This document shows, one piece after another, positions 42,770 through 51,686 of a stretch of 64,000 bases of DNA (position 1 is its first letter; every line of letters begins with the position of its first letter). The stretch comes from Bacteroidota bacterium. GTDB taxonomy: Bacteria; Bacteroidota; Bacteroidia; Bacteroidales; F082. The DNA is taken from NCBI GenBank assembly GCA_018830105.1, contig JAHJTC010000003.1:1-64000 (forward strand). The letters are read 5' to 3'. The notes under the pieces are model-generated. The model had not been told where the DNA came from. It was given only the letters and a program-made list of their open reading frames with translations, and searched no databases. Made by a program: the position numbers and the translations under genes.

Positions 42770-43516
42770 ATGAAAAAACTTGTTTTAATCCGCCACGGAC
42801 AAAGTACATGGAACAAAGAAAACCGGTTTACCGGCTGGACAGATGTGCCACTTTCGGAGCAAGGTGTTGCTGAAGCAAAAAAAGCAGGAAAACTGCTCAA
42901 AGAAAAGGGTTTCCGTTTTAAAATGGCATACACCTCCTATCTTTCGCGTGCCATAAAAACACTTTGGCTGGTGCTCGAAGAAATGGATCAAATGTATATT
43001 CCGGTTTTAAAAGACTGGCGCCTGAACGAAAAGCACTATGGCGAACTTCAAGGATTGAACAAAGCTGAAACAGCCGAAAAATATGGAGATGAGCAGGTGT
43101 TGTTGTGGCGTCGCAGCTTTGATGTGCCCCCCAAACCACTTGAAGATAATGATCCGCGTAATCCAGCGGCCGATCCACGTTTCGCTGACGTAAACCCAAA
43201 AGATCTGCCAGCGACAGAATCGCTAAAAGAGGTGATCGAACGCATGATTCCATACTGGGACAATGACATCAAAGCGTCGCTCAGCCAGCATAACGAAATT
43301 CTTGTTGCTGCCCACGGAAACAGCCTACGCGCCCTGGTAATGCACCTGAAAGAGATGAGTGAAGAGGCAATTATAGCCTTTAATATCCCAACAGGTATCC
43401 CTTATGTATTCGAGTTTGACAATGAGATGAACCTTGTAAAGGACTACTTTATTGGCGATCCCGAAGAGATTAAAAAACTGATGGATCAGGTTGCAAATCA
43501 AGCCAAAGGTAAATAA
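42770..43516 (+). CDS. gpmA: 2,3-bisphosphoglycerate-dependent phosphoglycerate mutase
   Basis: Start at ATG 42770 (MKKLVLIRHGQSTW), not the in-frame TTG at 42743. The 248-residue enzyme interconverts 3- and 2-phosphoglycerate in glycolysis. The phosphorylated His is H9 (LIRHGQ); the second catalytic His is in AAHGNSLRAL, and the LNEKHYGELQGLNK motif is present. Single-gene unit with about 190 bp of gene-free sequence upstream. Confidence 0.95.
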   Translation: MKKLVLIRHGQSTWNKENRFTGWTDVPLSEQGVAEAKKAGKLLKEKGFRFKMAYTSYLSRAIKTLWLVLEEMDQMYIPVLKDWRLNEKHYGELQGLNKAETAEKYGDEQVLLWRRSFDVPPKPLEDNDPRNPAADPRFADVNPKDLPATESLKEVIERMIPYWDNDIKASLSQHNEILVAAHGNSLRALVMHLKEMSEEAIIAFNIPTGIPYVFEFDNEMNLVKDYFIGDPEEIKKLMDQVANQAKGK

Positions 43517-43663
43517 GCTCAGCTAAAATTTGTTTTGATTCAGGAGAGTCGGTTGTTGCTCTAATTGAACAGATTGCCGGCTTTTCTGAATCAGATTACA
43601 GACTGATATCCTGAGGGTGCAAATAAATTAACCAACATTGGGAACTTAAAACAACACCAAAAC

Positions 43664-44383
43664 ATGATGAACAAAAGATGGGTAATTCCTGATATACACG
43701 GGTGTGCGAAAACCCTCAGGGCACTTGTTGAAAACATGATAAAGCCGGGTAAATTCGATACACTCTATTTTTTGGGCGACTACATCGACCGCGGCCCCGA
43801 TAGCAAGGCTGTGCTCGATTACCTGATGGAACTTGAAGAACAAGAATTTCAGGTTAAATTTTTACTGGGTAATCATGAAGATTATTGCATAAAAGCCTGG
43901 GATGAAGATCGTTCAAAGAAATCATTTTTTGGCATCAAACGCAAAATGAAAATCCAGTCTATCTGGGAAATACATGGTGGCAAGGAAACCCTTGAAAGCT
44001 TTGGGGCTACCTATGCCGGCGAAATTCCTGAAAAGTATATCAATTGGATGCGTAAACTGAAATATTACATTGAGTTAGACGACTTCGTTCTTGTACATGC
44101 CGGACTTAATTTTAAAATCGATGATCCTTTTACCGATAAGGAGGCCATGATTTGGACCAGGGAATTTAGTGTGGTGCCCGAAAAAATTAGAAACAGGAAA
44201 GTGGTGCATGGACATGTGCCAGTGGATTTGGAGTTTATGCACCATGTTATTCAGTCCAAAGCCTATAAATTTATCGATTTGGATAATGGCGTTTACATTG
44301 AAAACCGCGTTGGGTATGGCAATCTTATTGGGTATGAGCTGAACGAAGGCACACAACTTATACAGACGAATATTGACCTTTAA
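43664..44383 (+). CDS. Metallophosphoesterase (PPP-type phosphatase)
   Basis: This 239-residue protein has the calcineurin-like metal sites IPDIHGCAK, GDYIDRGPDS and LGNHEDY and further His residues (VHAG, VHGHVPV). It resembles small serine/threonine-protein phosphatases of the PrpA or ApaH type. The substrate is unknown. It is followed by a small hypothetical gene 12 bp later. Confidence 0.9.
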   Translation: MMNKRWVIPDIHGCAKTLRALVENMIKPGKFDTLYFLGDYIDRGPDSKAVLDYLMELEEQEFQVKFLLGNHEDYCIKAWDEDRSKKSFFGIKRKMKIQSIWEIHGGKETLESFGATYAGEIPEKYINWMRKLKYYIELDDFVLVHAGLNFKIDDPFTDKEAMIWTREFSVVPEKIRNRKVVHGHVPVDLEFMHHVIQSKAYKFIDLDNGVYIENRVGYGNLIGYELNEGTQLIQTNIDL

Positions 44384-44395
44384 AAAAGTAAAAAT

Positions 44396-44713
44396 ATGAC
44401 AGCAGCACAGGAGCCGATCAATCCGGCAAATTTGTCAAAAGTCAACAACTTAAGCTATAAGGAATTACATGCACGAATCAAGCTGTTTATACGCCATTTA
44501 CTGCAACACGATTTTGAACAGCTTTGCGCACTGATGTACCGCCACGACATTCCTGAAAATCGCTTTAATCAAGCACTTCAGCTTGCTGATGACGATAAGC
44601 GTGCAGATGAAATTACAACCCTTGTGATTGAACGCGAGAAGCAAAAAATGGCAACGCGCATGGCTTATGCTCATCAGAAAAACAAATCTATTGATGATTC
44701 ATCAATCCAATAA
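44396..44713 (+). CDS. Conserved hypothetical protein
   Basis: This 105-residue protein has no recognised family. It is mostly helical with a conserved-looking NNLSYKELHARIKLFIRHLL segment and charged C-terminus, and lacks signal and membrane segments. It directly follows the metallophosphoesterase gene and is probably cotranscribed with it. Confidence 0.65.
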   Translation: MTAAQEPINPANLSKVNNLSYKELHARIKLFIRHLLQHDFEQLCALMYRHDIPENRFNQALQLADDDKRADEITTLVIEREKQKMATRMAYAHQKNKSIDDSSIQ

Positions 44714-44735
44714 GCCTTTTTTTAACGTATTGTAT

Positions 44736-44743
44736 TATTTTTG
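44736..44743 (+). promoter_or_regulatory. Putative -7 element of the ZIP transporter gene
   Basis: TATTTTTG fits TAnnTTTG, 34 bp before the zupT-like ATG. No obvious -33 box. Confidence 0.4.
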
Positions 44744-44777
44744 CCTGTTGTATTAAAACTGACATTCAAAACCCGCT

Positions 44778-45587
44778 ATGGTTTCAACGGAAAGTATCAT
44801 AATTGCTTTTGCCCTCACCTTGTTTGCGGGTTTATCTACAGGAATTGGAAGTGCAATTGCATTGTTGGCAAAGCGCACCAATACCAGGTTTCTATCTGTC
44901 GCACTGGGATTTTCTGCAGGGGTGATGATCTACGTTTCATTCGTTGAAATCTTATCGAAAGCAAGAATATCACTTATCGAAGCTTATGGTATCAAGCAGG
45001 GCAGCTGGATTACTGTAGCAGCTTTTTTTGGCGGAATTTTATTGATAGCACTGATTGATAAATTCATCCCAAGCGTTGAAAACCCGCACGAAGTAAAGCG
45101 TGTTGAAGAGATGGATCATATTGATGCAAAGAAGAAAAAGCTGGCCCGGATGGGACTGATCACCGCTTTGGCTATCGGTATCCATAACTTCCCGGAAGGT
45201 CTTGCAACTTTTATTGCTGCCTTGTCCGATCCAAATCTTGGTATTGCAATTGCTGTTGCTATCGCCATTCATAATATCCCCGAAGGCATTGCTGTTTCAG
45301 TACCGGTTTATTATGCTACAGGCAGCCGCAAAAAGGCTTTTTGGATTTCTTTTAGCAGTGGTTTGGCTGAGCCGGTTGGAGCGCTTGTGGGCTACTTGGT
45401 TTTAATGCCATTTATGAGTCCGGTGATGTTTGGGTTGCTCTTTGCGGTGGTAGCGGGCATTATGGTTTTCATCTCGCTTGATGAGCTGCTTCCGGCTGCA
45501 GAAGAGTATGGCGAACATCATTATTCTATCTACGGCTTGATTGCCGGAATGGCTGTGATGGCTTTAAGTTTGCTGTTTTTCCTTTAA
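44778..45587 (+). CDS. zupT: ZIP-family zinc transporter ZupT
   Basis: This 269-residue polytopic membrane protein takes up zinc and other divalent metals. The metal-site motifs HNFPEGLAT and [12 protein letters not shown] lie in transmembrane helices 4 and 5 and match ZupT, and about eight helices are visible. Length is typical. It has its own probable promoter. Confidence 0.93.
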   Translation: MVSTESIIIAFALTLFAGLSTGIGSAIALLAKRTNTRFLSVALGFSAGVMIYVSFVEILSKARISLIEAYGIKQGSWITVAAFFGGILLIALIDKFIPSVENPHEVKRVEEMDHIDAKKKKLARMGLITALAIGIHNFPEGLATFIAALSDPNLGIAIAVAIAIHNIPEGIAVSVPVYYATGSRKKAFWISFSSGLAEPVGALVGYLVLMPFMSPVMFGLLFAVVAGIMVFISLDELLPAAEEYGEHHYSIYGLIAGMAVMALSLLFFL

Positions 45588-45682
45588 TTGAGCAGGCGTT
45601 AAATTCGCCAAATAACGGAGATATTTAAATTTGTTGCATAATGACGTGTTATACAAATGGAAATTGTGCTTTCTTTCAGTGT

Positions 45683-45690
45683 ACTTTTGT
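45683..45690 (+). promoter_or_regulatory. Putative -7 element of the RND efflux operon
   Basis: TACTTTTG matches TAnnTTTG, about 75-80 bp before the adaptor start. Confidence 0.4.
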
Positions 45691-45762
45691 CGGCATACCA
45701 GCATTTTTTGTTTACAAATTGAACATCTCTGGTTTATCAGTGGTTGTTTCAAACACATGGTT

Positions 45763-46842
45763 ATGAAAAATAGAAATAATGTAGTAAAGCTGATTAGTAT
45801 TACGCTCATTGTGATTGTGCTGCTTGGCTTGATGTTTTACGGTGGTTTGTTCGATCGAAAAAAGGCGGATAATCCTCTGCGCGAGCAACAAAGAACAACA
45901 GCCGAATTGCCCGTGAAGGCTATGATAATGCGTCTGGCACCACTCACGGATAAACTTATTGCCGGAGGCTCTGTTATGGCTGATGAGCAAGTGATGATCG
46001 CTGCCGAAATTGCCGGACGGATAGAAAAAATCCATTTTGAAGAAGGCAAAGCAGTAAAAGAAGGCGATTTGTTGATCACGATCAACAATGCTGATCTTTA
46101 CGCTCAAATAGAAAAAAACCGACATCAGCTTGATTTGGCAATACAGCTTGAACAAAGGCAGCAAAGCTTGCTGGATAAGCAAGGAATCAGTCAGCAGACC
46201 TATGATCAGGTGCTTACAGATTTAAGCACATTGCAGGCAGAGGCAGCGCTCTTACAGGCTCAGCTCGACAAAACACTTCTCAAAGCCCCTTTCGATGGGC
46301 AGTTAGGGCTCAGACAAGTGAGCGAAGGCAGTTATGTGGCTCCCGGAATGCCATTGGTATCGCTGGCAAAACTAAAACCTGTTAAGCTTGAATTCAGCAT
46401 ACCCGAGCGTTATACCCCGTTTATCAGCAGAGGAAGCCGGGTTATGTTTTCTGTTGAAAACCAAAGCGGACAATTTGAGGCTGTAATTTATGCCTTAGAG
46501 CCACTCATCGATCAGCAAACCCGATCACTGCCGGTGAGGGCGCGCTATGCCAACGAAAAAGGCCGTGTTATGCCTGGCAGCTATGCCCGTGTTATTATTC
46601 CATTGCAAAGCAGAGAGGAAACTATGCAGCTGGCCGCTGAAGCGCTGATTCCTGAAATGGGATCCAGCAAAGTTTTTGTTTATAAAAATGGCCAGGCCAT
46701 GCCCCGGCTTGTAACAACAGGACTTAGAACCGAAGCGGCTGTAGAAATTACAAAAGGTTTAAATCCGGGAGATACGGTGCTTACTTCAGGTCTGCTGCAA
46801 TTGAGACCCGGCATGAAAGTGCAAATAACAGAAATGCAATAA
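45763..46842 (+). CDS. RND efflux periplasmic adaptor (membrane fusion protein)
   Basis: Start at ATG 45763 (MKNRNNVVKLISITLIVIVL) or ATG 45757; the frame is open further upstream but that part crosses the promoter. The about 359-residue protein has an N-terminal membrane anchor, a split biotinyl-lipoyl domain (DEQVMIAAEIAGRIEKI and LLKAPFDGQLG), an alpha-hairpin and beta-barrel. It links the inner-membrane RND pump to the TolC-like channel. First gene of a three-gene efflux operon. Confidence 0.92.
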   Translation: MKNRNNVVKLISITLIVIVLLGLMFYGGLFDRKKADNPLREQQRTTAELPVKAMIMRLAPLTDKLIAGGSVMADEQVMIAAEIAGRIEKIHFEEGKAVKEGDLLITINNADLYAQIEKNRHQLDLAIQLEQRQQSLLDKQGISQQTYDQVLTDLSTLQAEAALLQAQLDKTLLKAPFDGQLGLRQVSEGSYVAPGMPLVSLAKLKPVKLEFSIPERYTPFISRGSRVMFSVENQSGQFEAVIYALEPLIDQQTRSLPVRARYANEKGRVMPGSYARVIIPLQSREETMQLAAEALIPEMGSSKVFVYKNGQAMPRLVTTGLRTEAAVEITKGLNPGDTVLTSGLLQLRPGMKVQITEMQ

Positions 46843-46845
46843 GGT

Positions 46846-49800
46846 ATGAGTCTTTCATCAATAAGTATCCGAAGACCTGTGCTGGCAACCGTTATGTCGA
46901 TCCTGATCATACTTTTCGGGTTGATAGGGATGGTTTCTCTTGGTGTGCGCGAATATCCCAGTGTTGATCCACCTATTATCACTGTGAGTTCCAATTATGT
47001 AGGAGCCAGTGCTGATGTGATTGAATCTCAGATTACCGAACCACTCGAAGAGTCAATCAATGGCATTGATGGTATCAGAACACTTACCTCGGTGAGTCGC
47101 GATGGGAGAAGTACCATTACAGTGGAGTTCGACCTTTCGGTTGATCTTGAAGCCGCGGCGAATGATGTGCGCGACAGGGTTTCACGTGCTATCAGTAATC
47201 TGCCTCCTGACGCTGATCCGCCGATTGTTTCGAAGGCTGATGCCGATGCGTCCCCTATTATTTTTCTGAACATTAAAAGCGAACAGCGCTCCTTGCTGGA
47301 GCTGACAGAAATTGCTGAACGAACGTTTAAAGAAAGCCTGCAAACCATTCCGGGTGTCAGTTCTATCGCTGTATGGGGCTCAAAAGAATATTCTATGCGT
47401 TTGTGGATGGATCCTATCCGTTTGGCGGCTTTTAATTTGAGTCCGTTGGATATTCGCAACGCCTTGCTGCGCGAAAATCTGGAGCTGCCTTCCGGCCGAA
47501 TCGAAGGAAATACAGTTGAGCTTACTGTTCGTACACTCTCACGTCTGGAAACTCCCTACGATTTCAACAACTTAATTATCAAAGAAGGCGAATACGGTTT
47601 GGTAAGGTTCAAGGATATCGGATATGCCGAGCTTGCACCCTTGAATGAGCGCACCATTTTGCGCCGTGATGGCGTGCCGATGGTGGGCAATGTAATTATA
47701 CCGCAACCGGGATCCAATCATATTGAGATAGTCGATGAATTTTACCGCCGTCTGGAAAAAATTCAAAAAGACCTTCCTCCTGATATAGAACTGGGAATAG
47801 GTTTCGACAATACCGATTTTATCCGCGATTCGATCAGTGAGGTGGAGCAAACCATTTATATGGCTTTTGTGCTTGTTGTTTTGGTAATCTTTTTCTTTTT
47901 GCGCGACTGGCGTACCACGATTATTCCGGTGCTGGTGATCCCCATTTCGCTGGTCGGGGCATTTTTTATCATGTATATTGCTGATTTTTCAATCAATGTG
48001 CTAACTATGTTAGGACTGGTGCTGGCAATAGGCCTGGTGGTGGATGATGCGATAGTAGTGATTGAAAACATTTATAGTAAGATAGAAAAGGGAGTTTCTC
48101 CTTTGCAGGCGGGTTTGGAAGGATCGTCCGAAATATTCTTTGCTATTATTGCAACAACTGTAGCACTGGCAACAGTATTTCTGCCGGTAATTTTTTTACA
48201 AGGTATCACGGGCAGGCTATTTCGTGAATTTGGTGTAGTGCTTGCCGGTTCGGTTATAATCAGCTCGTTTGTTGCGCTTACGCTTACTCCCATGCTTTCG
48301 ACACGAATTTTGAAAAAGCGTGAAAAAAATAATTGGCTTTACGAAGTTACAGAGCCTTTCTTTAAGGGTTTAACGGATGGATACGCAGGGCTTCTGGCTG
48401 CCTTTTTACGCGTAAAATGGTTGGCTTTTGTGATTATTGGTGTCTCAGGCCTGCTTATTTATAGTATAGGCAGCAGCCTGCCCTCTGAATTGGCACCGCT
48501 CGAAGATCGCTCGGGAATGCGCTTAATGGTTACAGCGCCCGAAGGAAGTACTTTCGAATTTATGGAAGATTACGTAAAAGACATGATCGACGTAATACAA
48601 GAAGAAGTCCCTGAGACTTATGCTTTGGTAACGGTAACCTCTCCTGGCTTCGGTGCCAGTAGCTCGGTCAATTCAGCTTTTGCCCGACTTCGTCTTGTCG
48701 AGCCTGATGAGCGTCAGCGTTCACAACAGGAAATTGCGAATGCTATTGGCAAAGAAATGGGTAAGCTGACAGCAGCACGTAGCTTTGTAATTCAGGACCA
48801 GTCTATTGGCACGCAGCGAGGTGGCTTGCCTGTTCAGTATGTGATTCAGGCTGCCAACATTAAAAAATTACGCGAAGTACTGCCCGATTTTATGAAAAAA
48901 GTAAATGAGAGTGCTGTTTTTCAGTTTGCTGACCTGGATCTGAAATTCAATAAACCCGAATTACAGATTTCTATCAATCGCGAAAAAGCGCGTATGCTGG
49001 GCGTTTCGGCACAGGATATCGCTCAAACAATGCAGCTGTCGCTTAGTGGCAATCGTTTTGGTTATTTCATTATGAATGGAAAGCAGTACGAAGTTATTGG
49101 CCAGCTTGAGCGCAGCTATCGTAACCAGCCGCTGGATTTGGAAACACTCTATGTGAAAAATAACGCCGGAGTTATGGTTCAGCTGTCAAATTTGGTCGAA
49201 GTAACCGAAGAGATCAATCCGCCTCAACTCTTTCGCTACAACCGCTATGTTTCAGCAACTGTTTCTGCCAATCCGGTGGATGGAAAAACCATTGGAGATG
49301 GAATCCAGGAAATGGATCGTATAGCCAGTGAAACACTTGACGAAACATTCAGCACCTCCCTGGCAGGAGCTTCCAAAGATTATGAAGAGAGCAGCTCGAG
49401 TTTGGTGTTCGCGTTTTTGCTGGCGCTTATACTGATTTATCTGGTGCTTTCTGCACAGTTTGAAAGTTTTAGGGATCCGCTGATTATCATGTTTACTGTG
49501 CCTTTGGCATTGGCAGGCGCGGTGCTTACGCTCTGGTTTTTTGATAAAACATTGAATATTTTCAGTCAGATCGGCATTATTATGCTTATCGGTCTGGTGT
49601 CAAAAAACGGTATCCTCATCGTTGAGTTTGCCAATCAGCGAAAAGCCTTGGGCTTGTCGAGGGTGGAAGCGATACACTCAGCTGCTGTAGCACGTTTCAG
49701 GCCAATTTTGATGACAAGTTTGTCAACAATATTGGGAGCAGTTCCTATTGCGCTGGCACTGGGAGCTGGTTCTGAAAGCCGCGTGGCTATGGGAACAGCT

Positions 49801-49950
49801 ATCATTGGGGGCCTCACATTTGCAACCTTGCTTACACTTTTTGTAATTCCGGCTATGTACGCATTTATCTCGGAGAAAGAAAAGGCGGTTTCTAATGTTG
49901 ACGACAGTTTTGGAAATAAGGAAAACGCAAATCAAAGGGAAACCACATAG
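46846..49950 (+). CDS. RND efflux transporter permease (HAE1 family)
   Basis: This 1034-residue pump has the AcrB/MexB-type architecture: 12 transmembrane helices with two large periplasmic loops. The proton-relay aspartates are in the TM4 segment LVLAIGLVVDDAIVVIENI. It starts 3 bp after the adaptor gene and is followed 39 bp later by a TolC-like gene, so the operon encodes a complete tripartite pump. Substrates cannot be told from sequence; drugs, bile-like or lipid compounds are usual for HAE1. Confidence 0.94.
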   Translation: MSLSSISIRRPVLATVMSILIILFGLIGMVSLGVREYPSVDPPIITVSSNYVGASADVIESQITEPLEESINGIDGIRTLTSVSRDGRSTITVEFDLSVDLEAAANDVRDRVSRAISNLPPDADPPIVSKADADASPIIFLNIKSEQRSLLELTEIAERTFKESLQTIPGVSSIAVWGSKEYSMRLWMDPIRLAAFNLSPLDIRNALLRENLELPSGRIEGNTVELTVRTLSRLETPYDFNNLIIKEGEYGLVRFKDIGYAELAPLNERTILRRDGVPMVGNVIIPQPGSNHIEIVDEFYRRLEKIQKDLPPDIELGIGFDNTDFIRDSISEVEQTIYMAFVLVVLVIFFFLRDWRTTIIPVLVIPISLVGAFFIMYIADFSINVLTMLGLVLAIGLVVDDAIVVIENIYSKIEKGVSPLQAGLEGSSEIFFAIIATTVALATVFLPVIFLQGITGRLFREFGVVLAGSVIISSFVALTLTPMLSTRILKKREKNNWLYEVTEPFFKGLTDGYAGLLAAFLRVKWLAFVIIGVSGLLIYSIGSSLPSELAPLEDRSGMRLMVTAPEGSTFEFMEDYVKDMIDVIQEEVPETYALVTVTSPGFGASSSVNSAFARLRLVEPDERQRSQQEIANAIGKEMGKLTAARSFVIQDQSIGTQRGGLPVQYVIQAANIKKLREVLPDFMKKVNESAVFQFADLDLKFNKPELQISINREKARMLGVSAQDIAQTMQLSLSGNRFGYFIMNGKQYEVIGQLERSYRNQPLDLETLYVKNNAGVMVQLSNLVEVTEEINPPQLFRYNRYVSATVSANPVDGKTIGDGIQEMDRIASETLDETFSTSLAGASKDYEESSSSLVFAFLLALILIYLVLSAQFESFRDPLIIMFTVPLALAGAVLTLWFFDKTLNIFSQIGIIMLIGLVSKNGILIVEFANQRKALGLSRVEAIHSAAVARFRPILMTSLSTILGAVPIALALGAGSESRVAMGTAIIGGLTFATLLTLFVIPAMYAFISEKEKAVSNVDDSFGNKENANQRETT

Positions 49951-49989
49951 GTTGATTAAGGTGATTTGCTTTTAAAAAACAGACTATCA

Positions 49990-51297
49990 ATGAAAACAAA
50001 GCAGTTTTATTTGCTTATTTGGCTCAGTTGGCCCTTATTGGCTTTGTCGCAGCCTTTGCTTACGGAGGCAGATGCTGTGCGTATTGGCTTAGAGAATAAT
50101 TACAATATCAGGTTGGTAAAGAAAGAGGTAGCCATTGCCGAAAATAACAACAGCCTGGGTAGTGCCGGATTTTTGCCGGAAATAGCACTTACTGCCGGAC
50201 AAAACTACAGCATAAACGATTCAAAGCAGGAGTTTCTCACAGGCCAGGTCAACGACCGCAAAGGAGCGCGTTCTGATGCTTTTTCTGCGGCAGCGCAATT
50301 AAACTGGACGCTTTTTGATGGCCTCCAGATGTTCAGACGCTATGATATACTTAATACCATGCAGCAGCAGTCTGAGTTGGAGCTGTTGTTAGCCGTCGAA
50401 AATAATGTGTACAATATATTGGCCAACTACTACAGCCTGGTGCAAATCAACCTGCAGCTTGATGTAGTAAAAACAACCATTGAAGTGGACCACGAACGGG
50501 TAGCCTTAGCCGGACAGATGCTTGAAATAGGAGCAGGTTCGCGACTTGAATTGCTGCAAGCTGAGGTTGACAGAAATGCCGACAGTGCCTTATTTCTTGA
50601 TCTCAACGATCGTATTGCGCAACTCAAAACTGTGGTAAATGATTTGTTGGGACGCGATCCGGGCGTGGAATTTAAAGTGGCTGACAGCTTTGCTATTCAA
50701 GAAAACCTTATCAGAGAGATTTTGCTCCAGAAAATGCTTGAAAACAACACCTCGCTTATGCTGAGTGCGCAAGATGAAAAACTGGCGCAGCTAAGCCTGA
50801 AAGAAATTAGAGGACGTCAGGCTCCCGAGCTTGACTTCAATTTGGGCTACACTTTCAACGATCAAAACTCTGAGGCCGGGTTTCTTAAAACAAGTCAGAC
50901 GAATGGAATAACCTATGGACTTAGCGCCAGGATGAATCTTTTTAATGGATTTAGTGTGCGACGCGACAAGCAGAATGCACACATTATGCTTGAGAGCAGC
51001 CAGCTTAGGATAGCTTCGCTTGAAAACAGCTTAAAGGCCGAACTTTACCAACAATTCGAAGCCTATACCAATAGCATGCATTTGCTGCGGATGGAGTCGC
51101 AAAATGTGCTGGCAGCGCGCGAGAATCTTGAAATTGCCTCGGAGCGATACCAGCTTGGCGATCTTTCAGGGATTGAATTTAGGGAGGCACAACGCAATTT
51201 TATGGCTGCCGAAAGTCGTTTATTAAGCGCCCGATTACAGGTAAAAATTAGTGAAATCAGCCTGCGACAGTTAGCCGGAGAGCTGGCCCTTGAGTGA
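49990..51297 (+). CDS. TolC family outer membrane efflux protein
   Basis: Start at ATG 49990 (MKTKQFYLLIWLSWPLLALS, signal peptide). The 435-residue protein has two repeated OEP regions with long helices (LTEADAVRIGLENNYNIRLV and DLSGIEFREAQRNFMAAESR). It forms the outer-membrane channel of the preceding pump. Last gene of the operon. Confidence 0.92.
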   Translation: MKTKQFYLLIWLSWPLLALSQPLLTEADAVRIGLENNYNIRLVKKEVAIAENNNSLGSAGFLPEIALTAGQNYSINDSKQEFLTGQVNDRKGARSDAFSAAAQLNWTLFDGLQMFRRYDILNTMQQQSELELLLAVENNVYNILANYYSLVQINLQLDVVKTTIEVDHERVALAGQMLEIGAGSRLELLQAEVDRNADSALFLDLNDRIAQLKTVVNDLLGRDPGVEFKVADSFAIQENLIREILLQKMLENNTSLMLSAQDEKLAQLSLKEIRGRQAPELDFNLGYTFNDQNSEAGFLKTSQTNGITYGLSARMNLFNGFSVRRDKQNAHIMLESSQLRIASLENSLKAELYQQFEAYTNSMHLLRMESQNVLAARENLEIASERYQLGDLSGIEFREAQRNFMAAESRLLSARLQVKISEISLRQLAGELALE

Positions 51298-51656
51298 GCA
51301 AGCAGGTTTTTTGTTTACTCAAATCTTATCAATTTGTTGACCCGACTGGTGTTTCATAGAGGCACTGAACCAGCGCAACAGAAAAGCCAGCTTGCAGCCG
51401 GGCTTTCCATGAACAGGATTTTCAAGTCAAATAAATCTAACTTTTTGACGTTTTTTATTTACTAAAACTTCTTAGGAAGATTTGCTATTTGATTTGAAAT
51501 CAGTATTTTTACATCGTTAACAAAATGTCAGCAATTTTTATTAGTAGAAACAACTATAAAATCAACCATTTTGTTCCTTGGTTTTTTTTCTGCGTTTTCA
51601 TCATAAGGTATAGGAAACTAAGAATATACTTGCTTCCACTGATAATAAAAAGCGGA
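51298..51656. other. Gene-free interval after the efflux operon
   Basis: About 360 bp without a recognisable gene or RNA. It is AT-rich. No clear terminator hairpin was found by eye after the TolC stop. Confidence 0.5.
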
Positions 51657-51664
51657 TAATTTTG
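51657..51664 (+). promoter_or_regulatory. Putative -7 element before the sensor kinase cluster
   Basis: TAATTTTG fits TAnnTTTG, 23 bp before the ATG at 51687. A TTG at 51630-51632 is 24 bp away, longer than the usual 19-21. Confidence 0.4.
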
Positions 51665-51686
51665 ATTTAAACAAAACAAGTCAACA